Source: Tubulanus polymorphus (lineage: Eukaryota > Nemertea > Palaeonemertea > Tubulaniformes > Tubulanidae). Taken from it: a stretch of 64,000 bases of DNA. Numbering within the stretch: position 1 is the stretch's first letter; each line of letters opens with the position of its first letter. Of this stretch, positions 9,451 through 21,849 are shown piece by piece. A program made the position numbers and the translations under genes. The DNA is taken from NCBI RefSeq assembly GCF_964204645.1, contig NC_134032.1:3188916-3252915 (forward strand). Direction: 5' to 3'. The notes beneath the pieces were generated by a model, which was not told the origin of the DNA, did not search any database, and worked only from the letters and a program-made list of their open reading frames with translations.

Positions 9451-12400
9451 TCATTGTCGACGACGTTTATATTTTGCCTGTATTGATTTCAAATCGATAG
9501 TCAGTATCGTGTAAAGAAGGGGATTCAGGGACGAGTTGATCGGCAAGAAAAGAACCGCCAGCCAAGCCGCCACCTGATTCGGTATGTCCACCCGGAACAC
9601 CGCGCAAAACTGAACGGTTATTATCGGCAGCCAGCAAAATAAATTGGAAAGATTTATCACCAAACTCCTACGCGCTAAAACCAATTCGGTAGGGTCGATT
9701 CTACCGGAGCCGGACCTGCTTCCAGATACGAGTCTGTACATCTGCGCATAAGTCGTCATTATCGTAGCAAGTATTGCCGAGTTAGACACGGCAAAAATCG
9801 CCAGAGAATATTGCCAGGCGTGTACGTCAATGATGAGCAAATTCATAGGTAAACAAACTCCGGTTGTGCCATAGAAATTATGACCGAAGTACGGCAATTG
9901 TGAAAGCGGTGACAAAGAGATTAAAACAAGTATAAGCCAGCATATACAACAAATACCGGTGACGTGTTTTGGGGTTACGAAAAAACTGTCGGAAAATAGA
10001 TCTGTGATATTCGAGTATCGATGACGTGTTAATACGAGCAGGAAAGTCAAAGAGCCTTCACACGAAACGGTTACTAGAATCCCGGCAACACGACACAACG
10101 AACTGCCCGTCCACATTTCAGAATTTAAGAAATAAACGCCTTTGTAGACGTAATCGGCACCCGCGATCAAGAATAAATAAATCGACATCAGGAAATCGCA
10201 AGCTGCGAGATTCATGATGAGGATATCAGAGGAACTGTTGTTTGTTTTGGATGATGATAGTCGAATGCGAAGTAAAATGACAACGCTGTTGGCGAAAGAC
10301 TGAATGCAGCGATGACCCAGATGATCGCTCGGAGAACTGAATTACCCATCAGGTCGGAACAGGAGGAAAATTGATCAGCTTCGGGAAGGCACTGGTCGAC
10401 ATTCGGAGCCATGCAGCAAAATTTGTACGCATCAGATTTTAGGGAGACTAGTGATGTCAGGTTACCGAAAGTATCATTGTCTGTAGAAATGTAATTTGAA
10501 TTGATTGCTAAATCAAGATGCAAAAGTTCGTTTAAACCAGAGAAAGCATGTTTAGATATTAAGTTGATTTTATTGCTGCTGATATTTAATGAAGTCATTG
10601 AGGACAGACCTGAGAATACTTTTGCACCAAGTACCGAAATGTGCAGTCCGTGCAGATCAAACATTGGAAGCGATCTTAAACCGCTGAAGCTTCCTTCTTC
10701 TAAATATCGAATTGGATTTTCTGTTATAAACAGTTCCTCCAGACTACCCAAGCCTAAAAATGATTTCGCGTATAAGGATGTTATGTTATTGTTTGTAAGG
10801 TCTAAGGAGTTTAGATTACGCAGGTTTGAGAACGAGTTTGGCAAAACGTGCGATAAACCATTGAAGGAGATATTGAGCGTACGAAGATAAACGAATGAAA
10901 AAAATGTCGACACATTGAAAATTACTCTGTTATTTGACAGCATTAGAATTCGAGTTGTAATCGCTAGGAGGTCAGTGATATCGGTGAGGCCGACATTTCT
11001 ACAGTGAACAGAATGACCTTGACATTGACAACGGTTAGGGCACGTGACGTTGCAGAAAGCCTCGTCATCGGTCGTATATTTACAATTCATAAAACCATCA
11101 CAAACTTCCGATTGCGGAATGCATCGATTTTCGTGGCCACATTTAAACATTCCTGGACATGAAAATGTCTCGCAATTGTGTTCATCTTCTGAATTGGGAC
11201 AATCTGATTGACCATCACAGACCTGTCTGATCGGTATACAATACGATGTTGGACATTTTACAGTACTAGCTGGGCATTCAAATTCTTCACATCTCAATAC
11301 GTGCTCGAGATTTCTACAAACCGGGTAACCAGATGACATCCTTTCTAGAACACATCTGTGACGTCTAGAATAGCAATGCGGAGAATCGAAAGAACATCTT
11401 TGTTCATCAGATACCTCGCAAAGATTTGTGAAGTTGGTCACACAGTGATTCTCAATATTGCAATGAATCGTGGGATTTACTGTTACATTATTAGTTGATA
11501 TTAATTCATCTTCTTCGAGACTCCCTCTGCAATCCACGACTCCATCCTGATACAACTGGGAACTGATACATTCTCCACTGTTACACATGAACCCCCCACA
11601 TAGTTGAGTGGTGCAGTCAATTTCATCGGAGCCGTCTCGACAATTCATTACTCCGTCACATCTGTTAGACCTACTGACACATTGACCACTTTTACATCGG
11701 TATTGGCCGGGCGAACATGGAATATGGAAGCACGAGTTCTCATCGGAACCATCCGGACAATCCTGTATGAAATCACAGAACCCACTTATCGATATGACCC
11801 GTCCATCGTTACAGCTGAACTGACTGTCTAGATGTATATCCGTACAGTTAAGTTCATCCTCACCGCGTTGACAGTCGTGTCTGGTATCACATACGCGATG
11901 GTCGCTGATACATCTTCCGTCGTTACATCGAAACTGCCACGATTTACAACCGCTTATAGAAGCTAACTCTTCATCAGTTACATTGTAGGAACACAAAACA
12001 GAATGTACAACGCCTATTTCTGTTGCGTTATCAATGGTTGGAGCAGACCAAACCAGTGAATAAATATACGTGATTTCATCCCTGGTTAGTGTTGGCCTTA
12101 TCGCTCTGAATCTGTTCCATCCATCAGTTACTAACACAGCGCCATATTGGTGTTGATAGTTAAACGTAGTGATAACGTTATTCACTTTATTGTCCGTTAA
12201 AGAAGTGAACGTGCCTATTTCACCACGAATAGCGCGACACATCTCCGTCGCTGTTTCGATATCTAAACCTCGTTGTTTGTTCCAGTCTGTCAGTATTTGG
12301 TAGCACCGTCCGGCTATACCTAGCCAATTTCGGGTACAGGTTGAGTTTAAAGTGATAGTGTTTAGCGTCATATTGTCACTAATGGCTACTTCTGTTTCAT

Positions 12401-14103
12401 TTGCAATCGTTGTTAGAATGTCCCCTTGCTTGTTATCATATCGATCTGATTCGCAAACAAAACTAGTGTGAACCTCCTCGATTTGACACGGGAATCGAAC
12501 CCAGTTCGCCGATCCTCGCGGATTATTCAGTATCATCGCCGTACACGGCATATTGACGTCATTTATCGGTTGTTTTCGAGGAGGAGATATCAATCCATGA
12601 ATAACTTCTGGTATCGTTTCGTTACTAGTAGGTTTATACCACTCCGTGTAGCTCAATGGTTTGCCATCAGTCCACGCGTAATGCCCATCAGTATTCGGCT
12701 GTAAAATACACAGTTAGTTTGTATGCCTCCTTTAGCAATTGAGTTTCCCTTTATGTTCATGATTTCTAGAATCGTGTATCAATAATCGGTAAATTTTGCC
12801 TATTTACTATATGATCGGGGCCGTTCAAATAAGTTACAATTCGCTTAAAATGCCCCTGAATAAAAAAGAAATTCTAGAATGGAATTTACCTGCAATTTCA
12901 ATCCAATCATTATTACGAGCGCTTTCTGCGAATATGCCTCGTCCAGAAGTTTTGTCGCGAATAATCTTTTTATAGCCATCATTTCCTGTTCTGAGTTGAT
13001 ACTGAGTAGATGTCCCGCGTACTCATATCTACAGTGCGATTCAGCCTTCTCCCAATTCTGACGTTCGTGTCTGATGTATTTCACGCAAGAAAGATATCCA
13101 GACTCGATGAATCCAGATTTACAGCGATTACCTTCGCTTTCGGCTGCTTCTTTTAATATAGTATATTGTATTTGGAACGTCGGCACTCGGTCTTTAAGCA
13201 GGAAAGAGACTCCATTGGCGATTAAACTGTGAAATACACTACCGAGTAATGAAAATTCAAGCGTACAGATTTTCGAGTCAAGTGATTGGCGCCGCGTGCT
13301 GCCAATCAACTGAGTGAACAAAATCGCATCTTTATCTCTTGGAGACGTTTTTGAGCACGGCGTTCTTTCTATGTGTTTGATAACGAATCTGTAATACCCC
13401 TGTTCATGTCTAGTTCTTGCTTCCATATCAATAAAGTCGAAGCGATAGATTTGAGAGCTTGTTAAGAAGCCCGCGAACCCCCGGATAGTTCGGCGACTGC
13501 ATGATTCCGCATTTGTCTTTAAACCGTTCGAAAATTGTTCCAGCCCCGAATGTCCTAACCTTTTTCAAACCTAGCTGCTGCACGGTAGTTTCTGATCACT
13601 AGGAAAACATCGATCGATCTGATATTCGTGTTCTGATAGTATATGAATGTTCTTCAAGTGAAGGCGTCGGTTTTCAGGCGTAATTACGACGCAGTGTGAC
13701 GTAATATCGATCTGGCGTTCTCCTTCCTGAAGCATGTATCCCGTACAGTCCGTCGGTTGAAATCCTATATCTTGGTAATATCCGTCTTCCAACAACTGTC
13801 CGTCCCAGTTGTAAGCGTATGCTACTATAGTAACCGGGCCCCCTGATGTAATCAGACTGACGACGTAACGGTCGTACCTGGTCGAAGTGGGAAAATACGG
13901 ACCGTAGCGTCGGGCCGTTAAGTTACCCCCGTCGTATATGTAAAATCCGGCTCGTTCGCAGTCCTCCGATAAAATCAACATGCGTAATTCATCGTCGTTG
14001 ATGTCGACCTCGGATGTGAACATTATTCTATCGACGCGATAAGAAATCGTCGGCTCGTTTCTCGCTCGGAACGTTGTAAAAAGTGGTAAATGATTCAAAG
14101 GCT
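9451..14103 (-). CDS. CUB / C-type lectin / LDLa / LRR / 7TM receptor (GRL101-like), frameshifted
   Basis: This is a very large receptor on the minus strand. Exon A (14103-12890) has an acceptor CGCAG before 14103 and a donor CAG|GTAAAT. It encodes two CUB-like domains (FYIYDGGNLTARRYGPY; CGIMQSPNYPG) and the start of a C-type lectin domain (NWEKAESHCRYEYAGHLL). A 191-base intron (12889-12699) follows. The next exon completes the lectin domain (HYAWTDGKPLSYTEW), then a weaker second one. Roughly six or seven LDLa-type modules follow (such as CDGVMNCRDGSDEIDC), then an LRR N-cap (CPNRCQCQGHSVHC), about seven LRRs, and a rhodopsin-like 7TM region with NLAACDFLM in TM2 and NSSLNPLLYTI in TM7. 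The LDLa-LRR-7TM core matches molluscan GRL101 and relaxin-receptor relatives. The frame shifts by one base near 13590-13605, at the G5 run near 13475 and near 10295 in TM1, with homology continuing across each. It may be a pseudogene or contain assembly errors. No 5' signal-peptide exon is visible. Confidence 0.8.
12699..12889 (-). other. 191-bp phase-0 intron inside the lectin domain
   Basis: On the minus strand the exon ends TTGAAATTGCAG|GTAAAT and the next begins TGTATTTTACAG|CCGAATACTGAT. Joining them gives GLKLQ-PNTDGHYAWTDG, a continuous C-type lectin fold sequence, which supports both splice sites. Confidence 0.8.
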
Positions 14104-14193
14104 GCGGAGAAATATATTAAAAGTCGTTGGAAATGCATATTTTGGCGTTTCATGATATTTCGAAGAAAATAAAAATAAACTGTAGATCGTATT

Positions 14194-14697
14194 ACAGTGG
14201 AACCTCGTTAGTACGATTTGTGCGATGAAAAAAAAACGTGAGAGTCGCAGAGGCCGTAATGGTTAAAGCCGCCAGTCATTGGTCTCGTCAATCCAGGGTT
14301 TATGGGTTCGAACCCTGGTGGCGACAGCGTTTCTTGGTCGAAGGTTCTTCTCTGGTCTCTCCCCCATTGGAAAAAGAAACATCGAACCCGCTCATAATGA
14401 CCGTACTAACCGAATTTCGTAGTAACCCTCGTAAAACAAATCCTCAATTACCTCAATATTTCATCTTTAGCTTAAAACGCCGTATCATACTCCTGCTATT
14501 TGTTTTCACTGTCAATTTAAAAAAGGGAACTCAAGTGGACGATAGTACTAATAGTCTTTATTTACTATAGAAATGAATAGGAGATCGTGAAATTTTACAT
14601 CGTATTACCGGGAATTTCGTATTAACGTGATTGCGACTAAGCCAACATTTACCGGTATACAAATTTTTTCGCTGCACGCCGAATCGTACTAACCAGG

Positions 14698-14699
<2 letters not shown>
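14194..14699. mobile_element. MITE with pogo/Tigger-like termini, flanking a tRNA-like segment
   Basis: The left end reads CAGTGGAACCTCGTTAGTACG and the right end, just before the TA tract, reads ATCGTACTAACCAGGTTA. Both carry the same terminal pattern in opposite orientation, and CAGTGGAACCTCGTTA is typical of pogo/Tigger elements. There is no transposase. The tRNA-like segment at 14248-14332 lies inside. Confidence 0.5.
14248..14332 (+). tRNA. tRNA-like sequence (degenerate serine-type tRNA or SINE head)
   Basis: The segment starts GTCGCAG and ends TGGCGAC; these can form five of seven acceptor-stem pairs. GGTTCGAACCC supplies a B box and T-loop, and AATGGTTAAAGCC resembles a D-arm. The spacing allows a long variable arm. 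The T-stem depends on wobble pairs and the anticodon stem is not clear, so a pseudo-tRNA or SINE head is at least as likely as a working gene. Confidence 0.35.

Positions 14700-14788
<89 letters not shown>
14698..14788. repeat. (TA)n microsatellite, about 90 bp
   Basis: An uninterrupted TA dinucleotide run. It creates open frames of alternating Tyr-Ile on both strands that are not genes. Confidence 0.98.
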
Positions 14789-14795
<7 letters not shown>

Positions 14796-15299
14796 CGCCT
14801 GGTTTATGCGATATTCGTCCTATGCATGGGTTACGGGGTTTTTAAGAAGGGCAGTGTTTTGTCAGGTATTCTGGAATAGATTTAGGTTTCCGTGGAAAAT
14901 ATAAAACAAATTTTGAAAATTTCACAAAAAAATAACTATATAAATTTTACAATATGCGATACTGTATATATGTGCATTATGCGACTGTACGACAATGTGT
15001 CGGGAATATACGATACTATCCCTGTAATAATGCATGCAAAGTCCAAACGGAGGCAGTAAAAACGTTAATGGATAACTTCACACAAGGGTAGACGAATATA
15101 GATAACGCACTAAAATGTGAATATAATGATAACAATTGAATATATACGAATGTAACACTGTGGTACCAGATCAGAGTAAATGCATATAGGGCGAATTTTT
15201 TCTTTTTCTTCATAATTAGATTGGGTATATATGCAGCCTCTCATATTCTACTTCTGCACTATGTATATCGAAAGATATTGTGAGTCTTAATTCCGAATC

Positions 15300-18240
15300 A
15301 AAATTTAACTCGATCTGGATAAACCACCAGGGCAAAGTTTAGGATGGTCTTGCCCTTTCTCGCATAACCCTAGTATTAATAATCAAAAATGGGGATTCGA
15401 CCCTACATACCCATTCAATATTATCCAAAATATCGCAAATCCCATTTATATATAAATCAACAATGAAATGTATGTTCCATGTGTCTTGTAAATTTAGAGA
15501 ACACGGAAGAAAATAGATTGTTTGTTTTTCTGATTTTTTTTCTAATTCAACAAGCATTCGTTATATACTACACTAAGTCTGACACTCGTACGTTTATTTG
15601 GGCGTTGAGCCAAAATTGAATGTATCTAAAGTATTGTTGAATTTTATTCATTGAAACTGAACAACGCGCTCTGTATGATGTTCAGTGGGATTCGAAACTA
15701 TAACAAATTCTTCATTCATCGCATAATCCAATTATATATGTAATCCGCATCATTTTGACACTCATACGTTTGATTGGGCGTTGAGCTAGAATTCGATATA
15801 TCTTAATTATTGTTGAATTCGATTCTTTTAATACCAGAAATTAAGATAATAAGCACGATAAACTGTACCAAATTAAACTTAAGACACATCAACTAAACCA
15901 CCCTACAATTACAATCTCTTCATTCATCGCATAGTCCAATTATATACTGTAATGTGCATCGCAAAACCCAGCTCAAATAATTTACCATAAAAAAATGTGA
16001 ATTTCTATATGACATGATAATGAAGGAAATCTGTAACAAAATACCACCAACCATTCCAGAAGTTCTGCTATTGTATGTTCGTTAAAAAGATACTCTGTCG
16101 AGTAGCGAAAATGGGGATTCGAACTTACATACCTATTCGATTTTATCCAAGAATATCGCACATCCCATTTTATATATTAAATCAACAAAGTCCCCCAACC
16201 TATTTCATATACACCTTTAATAATAATGTCCTAAAAAATAAGACGACCGATGAAACAGCTCACCAACACTACATAATACCAAATTCATTTGACGTGGATT
16301 CAAACCCACAGAACAGCTTACCAACACTACCTAATAACAACATACATACTAACATGAAGAACCCGAATTAAGGGAAATAAAGACCAAAAATTAAGATAAT
16401 AAGCTCGATAAACTGTACCAAATTAAACTTAAGACACATCAACTAAACCTGAAAGAATATTATTGAACAACGCACTCGGTACAATGCTTAGTGGGATTCG
16501 AACCTACAACAATCTCTTCTTCATCGCATAATCAAATTATATATAATCCGCATCGCATAACCCATTTCATATATATATCACATGTTTTCCCATAGCAATA
16601 TGAATTTATATTTTATAGATATTTGGTAGAGTAGCGAAAATGTGGATTCGAACCTACAACCATTCAATATTATCCAAGAATAAAGCACATCCCACTTATA
16701 TGTTAATCAATAAAATCCCACAATCAATTTCATATATAGCTTTAAACTTATCGTTCAAAATTTTGAGCGCATTGCGTCAAAATGGAATTCATGTTCGATT
16801 TGTCTTAAGAATTTAGAGAGCATCGAAGAAAATGGATTATTCTGAAATATAATTTTTTTTCTAATTCAACATGCTCTCGTTATATACAAGACAAAGTTTG
16901 ACACTCGTGCGTCTGATTGAGCGTTGAGCTAAAATTCGATGTATGTATTTTAACATTCCGTATTCTATTCTGTTTGAATTCTATTTTTTGAAACTGAACA
17001 ACGTACTCTGTATGATGTTTCAGTGGGATTCGAAACTACAACAATCTCTTCATTCATCGCATAATCCAATTATATAATCCGCATCGCACAACCGATTCCA
17101 TATATTAATATATATCACTGTTTCCCCCTTAGCAATATGAATTTACATATAACATGATAATGTAGGAAAGTTTTAACCAAAACAAAAACCACCAACCTTT
17201 CAAGATAAGCTCTGCTTGTATGTTCGTTAAAAATGATACTTTGTAGAGTAGCGAAAATGGCGATTCGAACCTTCATAGCAATTTATTTTATCAAAAAATA
17301 TCGCACATCCCATTTATATGTAAAACCTACGAAGTCTCTCGACCGATTTCATATACAACTTAAATAGTATTTTCCAAAAACAAATTTAACTAAAGCCGCA
17401 TCGACTAAACCTGAAAGAAAATTGTTGCCGGCGGGCAATTTCAATTATCGTTCAAAAGTTTGAGTGCATATTGTGTCAAGATTAAGTTCATGTTCGATGT
17501 GTCTCGAAAATTTAGAGAACACCGAACAAAATGGATTGTTTTTGTTTTGAAATTGATATTGCTAATTCGACATGTTTTCTTCACATACGAGACAAAGTAT
17601 GACACTCGTACGTTTGATTGGGCGTTGAGCTAGAATTCGATGTATCTTAATTATTGTTGAATTCTATTCTTTTAAACTGGACAACGCACTCGATACAATG
17701 TTCAGCGGGATTCGACCCTACAATTACAATCTCTTCATTCATCGCATAATCCAATTATATACTGTAATGTACATCGCAAAACCCAGCTCAAATATATATA
17801 TATATTATATATATATATATATATAATCTCACATATTTGCCATAAAAATGTGAATTTCTATATGACATGATAATGAAGGAAATCTGTAACAAAATACCAC
17901 CAACCATTCCAGAAGTTCTGCTATTGTATGTTCGTTAAAAAGATACTCTGTCGAGTAGCGAAAATGGGGATTCGAACTTACATACCTATTCGATTTTATC
18001 CAAGAATATCGCACATCCCATTTTATATATTAAATCAACAAAGTCCCACAACCCATTTCATATACACCTTTAATATTAATGTCCTAAAAATAAAGAAAAA
18101 TTAGACGCCCCATGAAACAGCTCACCAACACTACATAATACCAAATTCATTTGACGTGGATTCAAACCCACAGAACAACCCACTCGGTAAAATGCTAAGT
18201 GGGATTCGAACCTACAACAATCTCTGGGTACTTCTAAAGT
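15300..18240. repeat. composite tandem array with repeated tRNA-B-box-like motifs
   Basis: About five degenerate copies of a 500-800 bp composite unit lie head to tail. Two alternating modules recur. One contains GTAGCGAAAATGGGGATTCG. The other contains AGTGGGATTCGAACCTACAA followed by TCTTCATTCATCGCATAATC. Together they give ten GGATTCGA-type boxes, near 15395, 15690, 16114, 16493, 16643, 17030, 17262, 17708, 17967 and 18200. A third recurring piece is GACACTCGTACGTTTGATTG (15580, 15757, 16895, 17599). The segment 15975-16300 is nearly identical to 17825-18180, so amplification is recent there. On the minus strand each box reads as a Pol III B box (GGTTCGAATCCC). No protein-coding frame runs through it. 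Confidence 0.8.
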
Positions 18241-18540
18241 ACGAAACTACGAAATTAAGAAATACTATACGAAATGCTAAACTACGAAACGAAATGGTCA
18301 TTTTTTTCGGGTCCTGCTTAAGTATAAAATGTAATACGAAACGAAAATTTTGTAATTTTTTGCGCTACTGATAGCAGCGGATTCGTGGAGCTGGCTTAAA
18401 CATGCGCACCCGGTCTAGTGTGGCAGGGTTCCGTGCCGCGACTGAGTTAAGCGATGCCATCAGGGAGAATGATCTGCGCATGCTCATATACAACTGGAAG
18501 GTAGCGATTAATAAATTACGGGTTAGAGGACGAAGTGTGC
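18241..18540. other. low-complexity ACGAAA-rich stretch, no gene
   Basis: 18238-18350 is rich in TACGAAA repeats (ACTACGAAATTAAG, ATACGAAATGC, CTACGAAACGAAATGG). The rest shows no coding signal. Confidence 0.5.
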
Positions 18541-18560
18541 CTTAAAATATATCCTGCAGT

Positions 18561-18680
18561 GTTTAGGCTAAAAAATTGATACCTCGTTTCTCCTCTGCTG
18601 AGGAGCTTAAAAGTTGACCCGACCGGCCGCTAATCTACCATGTACATTAATTTTTTCTGAGCTAAATGATCTATACTAGA
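18561..18680 (+). repeat. partial copy of the TTAGGCTAA MITE family
   Basis: TAGGCTAAAAAATTGATACCTCGTTTCTCC matches the left end of the complete element at 45898-46123 and the copy at 50527-50718. No right end is seen, so this is a fragment. Confidence 0.6.
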
Positions 18681-19763
18681 CAGGTTCAGATATGTCGGCC
18701 CGTGTCCAACAAAAACGGGATAATCCTATCGCGGTTACGAGCTCGGTGTCGCGCGAAGCGCTTGCCTTTCCTTTCTGCTACATTATATCGGTCGGGCTAG
18801 TGACTAGCACGCTTGAGAGGGGCCGTCCATAAAGTACGTACGCTTTACTTCCTGGTATTTTTAACCCCACCCCTCCCCATGTACGCTCTCTGTACGGGTT
18901 TCCATAACCCACCCTTACGTACATACTTCTATGAATGACCCCCTCCCTGTAGATCCATGGCAAAATTCACCAGCATTCATCAGAGGAGCTCCAACGACGA
19001 TGAACCGTCGTATCGACGAAGTGAAAGACCGAGAGTGGGGAATTCCCAAGAATACTTCTACTCAATGAATACTCCCTCAAAGAAGGGTAAAGAAAAGAAA
19101 ATTATAACATTTATAGGAACTTTTACAAAAAAATCAATTTATTAGAAAAATTTTGCAAAAATACAAAATTACAGTTTTTTAATACAGAACCTGTATGAGC
19201 TGAAGAAAACAAAATTATAAAAAGATATACATGAACACTCTGAGACAAGAAATTATGGTGGAAACAGGAGTGAACTAAGAAAATAAAGTAATTGACACAT
19301 AAAAACATAAAATCTATCCATATTTGGAGACAAGAAGAGAACAACGGTGTATTGAGGAGAGCATCTTGACTAGGTACCTTCAGGAAAATAAAAATAAAAT
19401 TACAGTTTTCAATAATGACAGAACACATAAGAAAAGAGATTTTAGAACAGAGAATCCAAAACTCATCGTTGGAGAGGCGATAGGGAGATATTTCCCAATA
19501 GCAAATATAATACCCGGCCGAAATGAGACAGGAAAATATTTTTAAAACATCCTGATATCCCAGGGCTTCGCTCACATCACATTAGGGTATACATGTAAAT
19601 GCAAAAAGAAATCAATCAACATTTTTCTTTTAGCTTGTATATGACAGAAAAAGTTCACATTTTAAAGGTGACTAATCAAAATACCAAAGGTAGAGTTTAC
19701 AAAGAGCAGCCAAGCTCACGAAGAGTTGATCTGGCCTGCTCTGTTACATGAGGCTCAGCTTCT

Positions 19764-20240
19764 TTAGAAATGGTTAATTCTGCCGGAGTAAAGTTCACGT
19801 ATTTCTTTTTTTAGACACGCAGTCTTAAGGCAGAAATATGTATTCTGTTCTTTGATTTCTGTTTTGCCATTGAGGAAAAACTCCCTCTCGCCAAATTTTC
19901 TGACTACAAAATCGTTTTTTTCTACAAATTTTTGTTGGCAACCATAACATTTTTGAGCCCTTGTTAGAAACAAAAATGTTATCTCGAATGGATGTGGGTC
20001 TCCATTAAGTTGCATCAGCTGTTGAAGCTGGCGAGCACTATCCACAGGAGGAGAATGAGTCCTTCCTCCATATCTAGGTTTAATTGGTTTCTTTTTGCCA
20101 CCTTTAGGCACATTATAGAACAGTAAATTGTTCAAAGGAACAGATTTCTTGCTCTTCAAATTTTCCAACATCTTTAATGATCCTAAATGCCATGCACCGA
20201 GGAGAACATGTGAACATAACATCTTATTGGCTTTAAACAT
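19764..20240 (-). CDS. unrecognised protein fragment, probably transposon-derived
   Basis: A minus-strand frame of about 158 codons begins MFKANKMLCSHVLLGAWHLG. It has a proline/glycine-rich middle (KPRYGGRTHSPP) and a Cys-rich C-terminus (KCYGCQQKF ... YFCLKTACLKK) that could bind one zinc ion. The layout, including VVRKFGEREFFLNGK before the second Cys pair, resembles C-termini of uncharacterised transposon-associated proteins in invertebrates, but I cannot name the family. There is no signal peptide or membrane span. Repeats flank it on both sides. It may be the last exon of a longer decayed gene. Confidence 0.45.
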   Translation of the reverse strand: MFKANKMLCSHVLLGAWHLGSLKMLENLKSKKSVPLNNLLFYNVPKGGKKKPIKPRYGGRTHSPPVDSARQLQQLMQLNGDPHPFEITFLFLTRAQKCYGCQQKFVEKNDFVVRKFGEREFFLNGKTEIKEQNTYFCLKTACLKKEIRELYSGRINHF

Positions 20241-20659
20241 TTGGCAGTCGCAGAATTATTATCATAGAGCCAAGTGACTTGTCAAATTTCACGCGCCAAC
20301 ACTCACCTATCAATAGTGAGTTAAGTGTAAGATTTTGATTGGCACTTTCATCTAGGCGTGTCATAGATTTCCAGGGTATTGTTGTCGGTACGAACTCTGG
20401 TAATAATTATTTTGCCACGGTTCCCTCTGAGAGGGCTGGCCACTTAAAGGTGATATCTGACATCAATGTGTTTCATGTAAACGTAGTACCGGTAACAGTC
20501 TAAATTTGAACGAGAAACACACGTTCGGATTTTAAGATAAATAATAATCCGTTAGTAAAGAAATTAACGTTTAGGCAATATAGAAATTATATGTAATCTA
20601 AAAACTATGCTGATCAGCTGGATGTCGAATTGGTGACGAGTTTAATACAGTTGAATTCA

Positions 20660-20880
20660 TACCACAGAATACGATTTAGACCGGACCTCGTGCCAGTTCC
20701 AACAACAGATTTAGTCCGTTCAAAAATTTGGATTGGACCTGGGTTCGCTCTTTTAGGTCCGTCAAAAACCGGTCTAAAATGGAAAAGGCAAATTCGGAAT
20801 GGAATGTTTGCTCGTGTGAACGCTTGGTCTGGTCAAACTGGACCGGACCAAGTTTAGGCCGGTCTTAACGATGTCGTGTG
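20660..20880. repeat. possible small inverted-repeat element
   Basis: GATTTAGACCGGACC near 20669 and GGACCAAGTTTAGGCCGGTC near 20847 are similar ends in opposed or overlapping orientation, with further GGTCTAAA and GGTCCG pieces between them. It is probably a decayed MITE; the boundaries are uncertain. Confidence 0.3.
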
Positions 20881-21849
20881 AACACCCCTTTAAACTTCAC
20901 TCGGGGTAGACTATCTTACAAGTCTCAACTTTACCGAAGTATAAGACATGTATGGCTCTCATTCGTATGACAATATGTTTGGTTTTGAATTAATTTGTTT
21001 GTAGAACAATTCAAATTACTTTCGGTAATAGCATAATCGTCGAGCAGTGAATAAATATTGAACACAAAGATTCGGTAATTATCGAGAAACGAGGCACTTC
21101 TTAAGTCGATTTTTGTCGGGGATATTTCGCTTCATCTCCTTAACACATACGTCGAGTGTGTCATTTGCAAAGTATGGGCAGTCTGAATAGACCATGAATA
21201 GACCAGGGTTAAATGGACGGGCGGACGTCTCTTAATAAACGCTACGTGGATACTTAAAGGTGTCTTTTTCCGAACCGAATCTGACTTACTGACAGTAATT
21301 AATAAATGGCTCAAGTCTGTTAGGCCACACAGAAATACCCTAGTTTCTCATCAGATTCTCTTCTATGACGAGGGCGGGCGAATTTTACTTTTATTGTTTT
21401 TTTTTAAATACAAAGTTGAAATAAAAAGCTCAACCCGAGACTTATAGAGCAGACGCGGGAGGGAAGTTTTGTTCCCGAATGACAAACAAATACCAGTAAT
21501 ACAAGTAAATAAAGTAAGTTTAAATAAAGCAAGTAATATGCATAAAATATTTTTTTCATGCCTTTAACCGAGTCCACTAGCCGCTCATAATAAAAACCCT
21601 TGCCAGGGACTACGTTTGACTATAAACTCCCGTTGAACTCTATTTTCAGCCAAATAACTAGCAACCTCATTTGACGTAATTATCTCATTCAAGACTTCAT
21701 TGGCCGATGTAAAAGTAGATGCATTGTCGGATATGCATTTTTTAGGAACTGACCGGCGACTAGTGCACCGCTTAAAAGCCAGAATAATCTCGTCAGTATT
21801 TAAATCTCTGACTAACTCTAAATGAACAGCTCAACTATAGTGGCTGATT
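20881..21849. other. intergenic, no gene seen
   Basis: I find no supported coding region, RNA gene or clear repeat here. Confidence 0.4.

Noticed and set aside
14558-14879. Open frames of repeated Tyr-Ile on both strands
   Set aside because: They are only the (TA)n microsatellite read in frame.
19123-19575. 150-codon minus-strand frame rich in Phe, Ser and Ile
   Set aside because: AT-rich sequence produces long hydrophobic frames by chance; no conserved motif and the plus strand is equally open.
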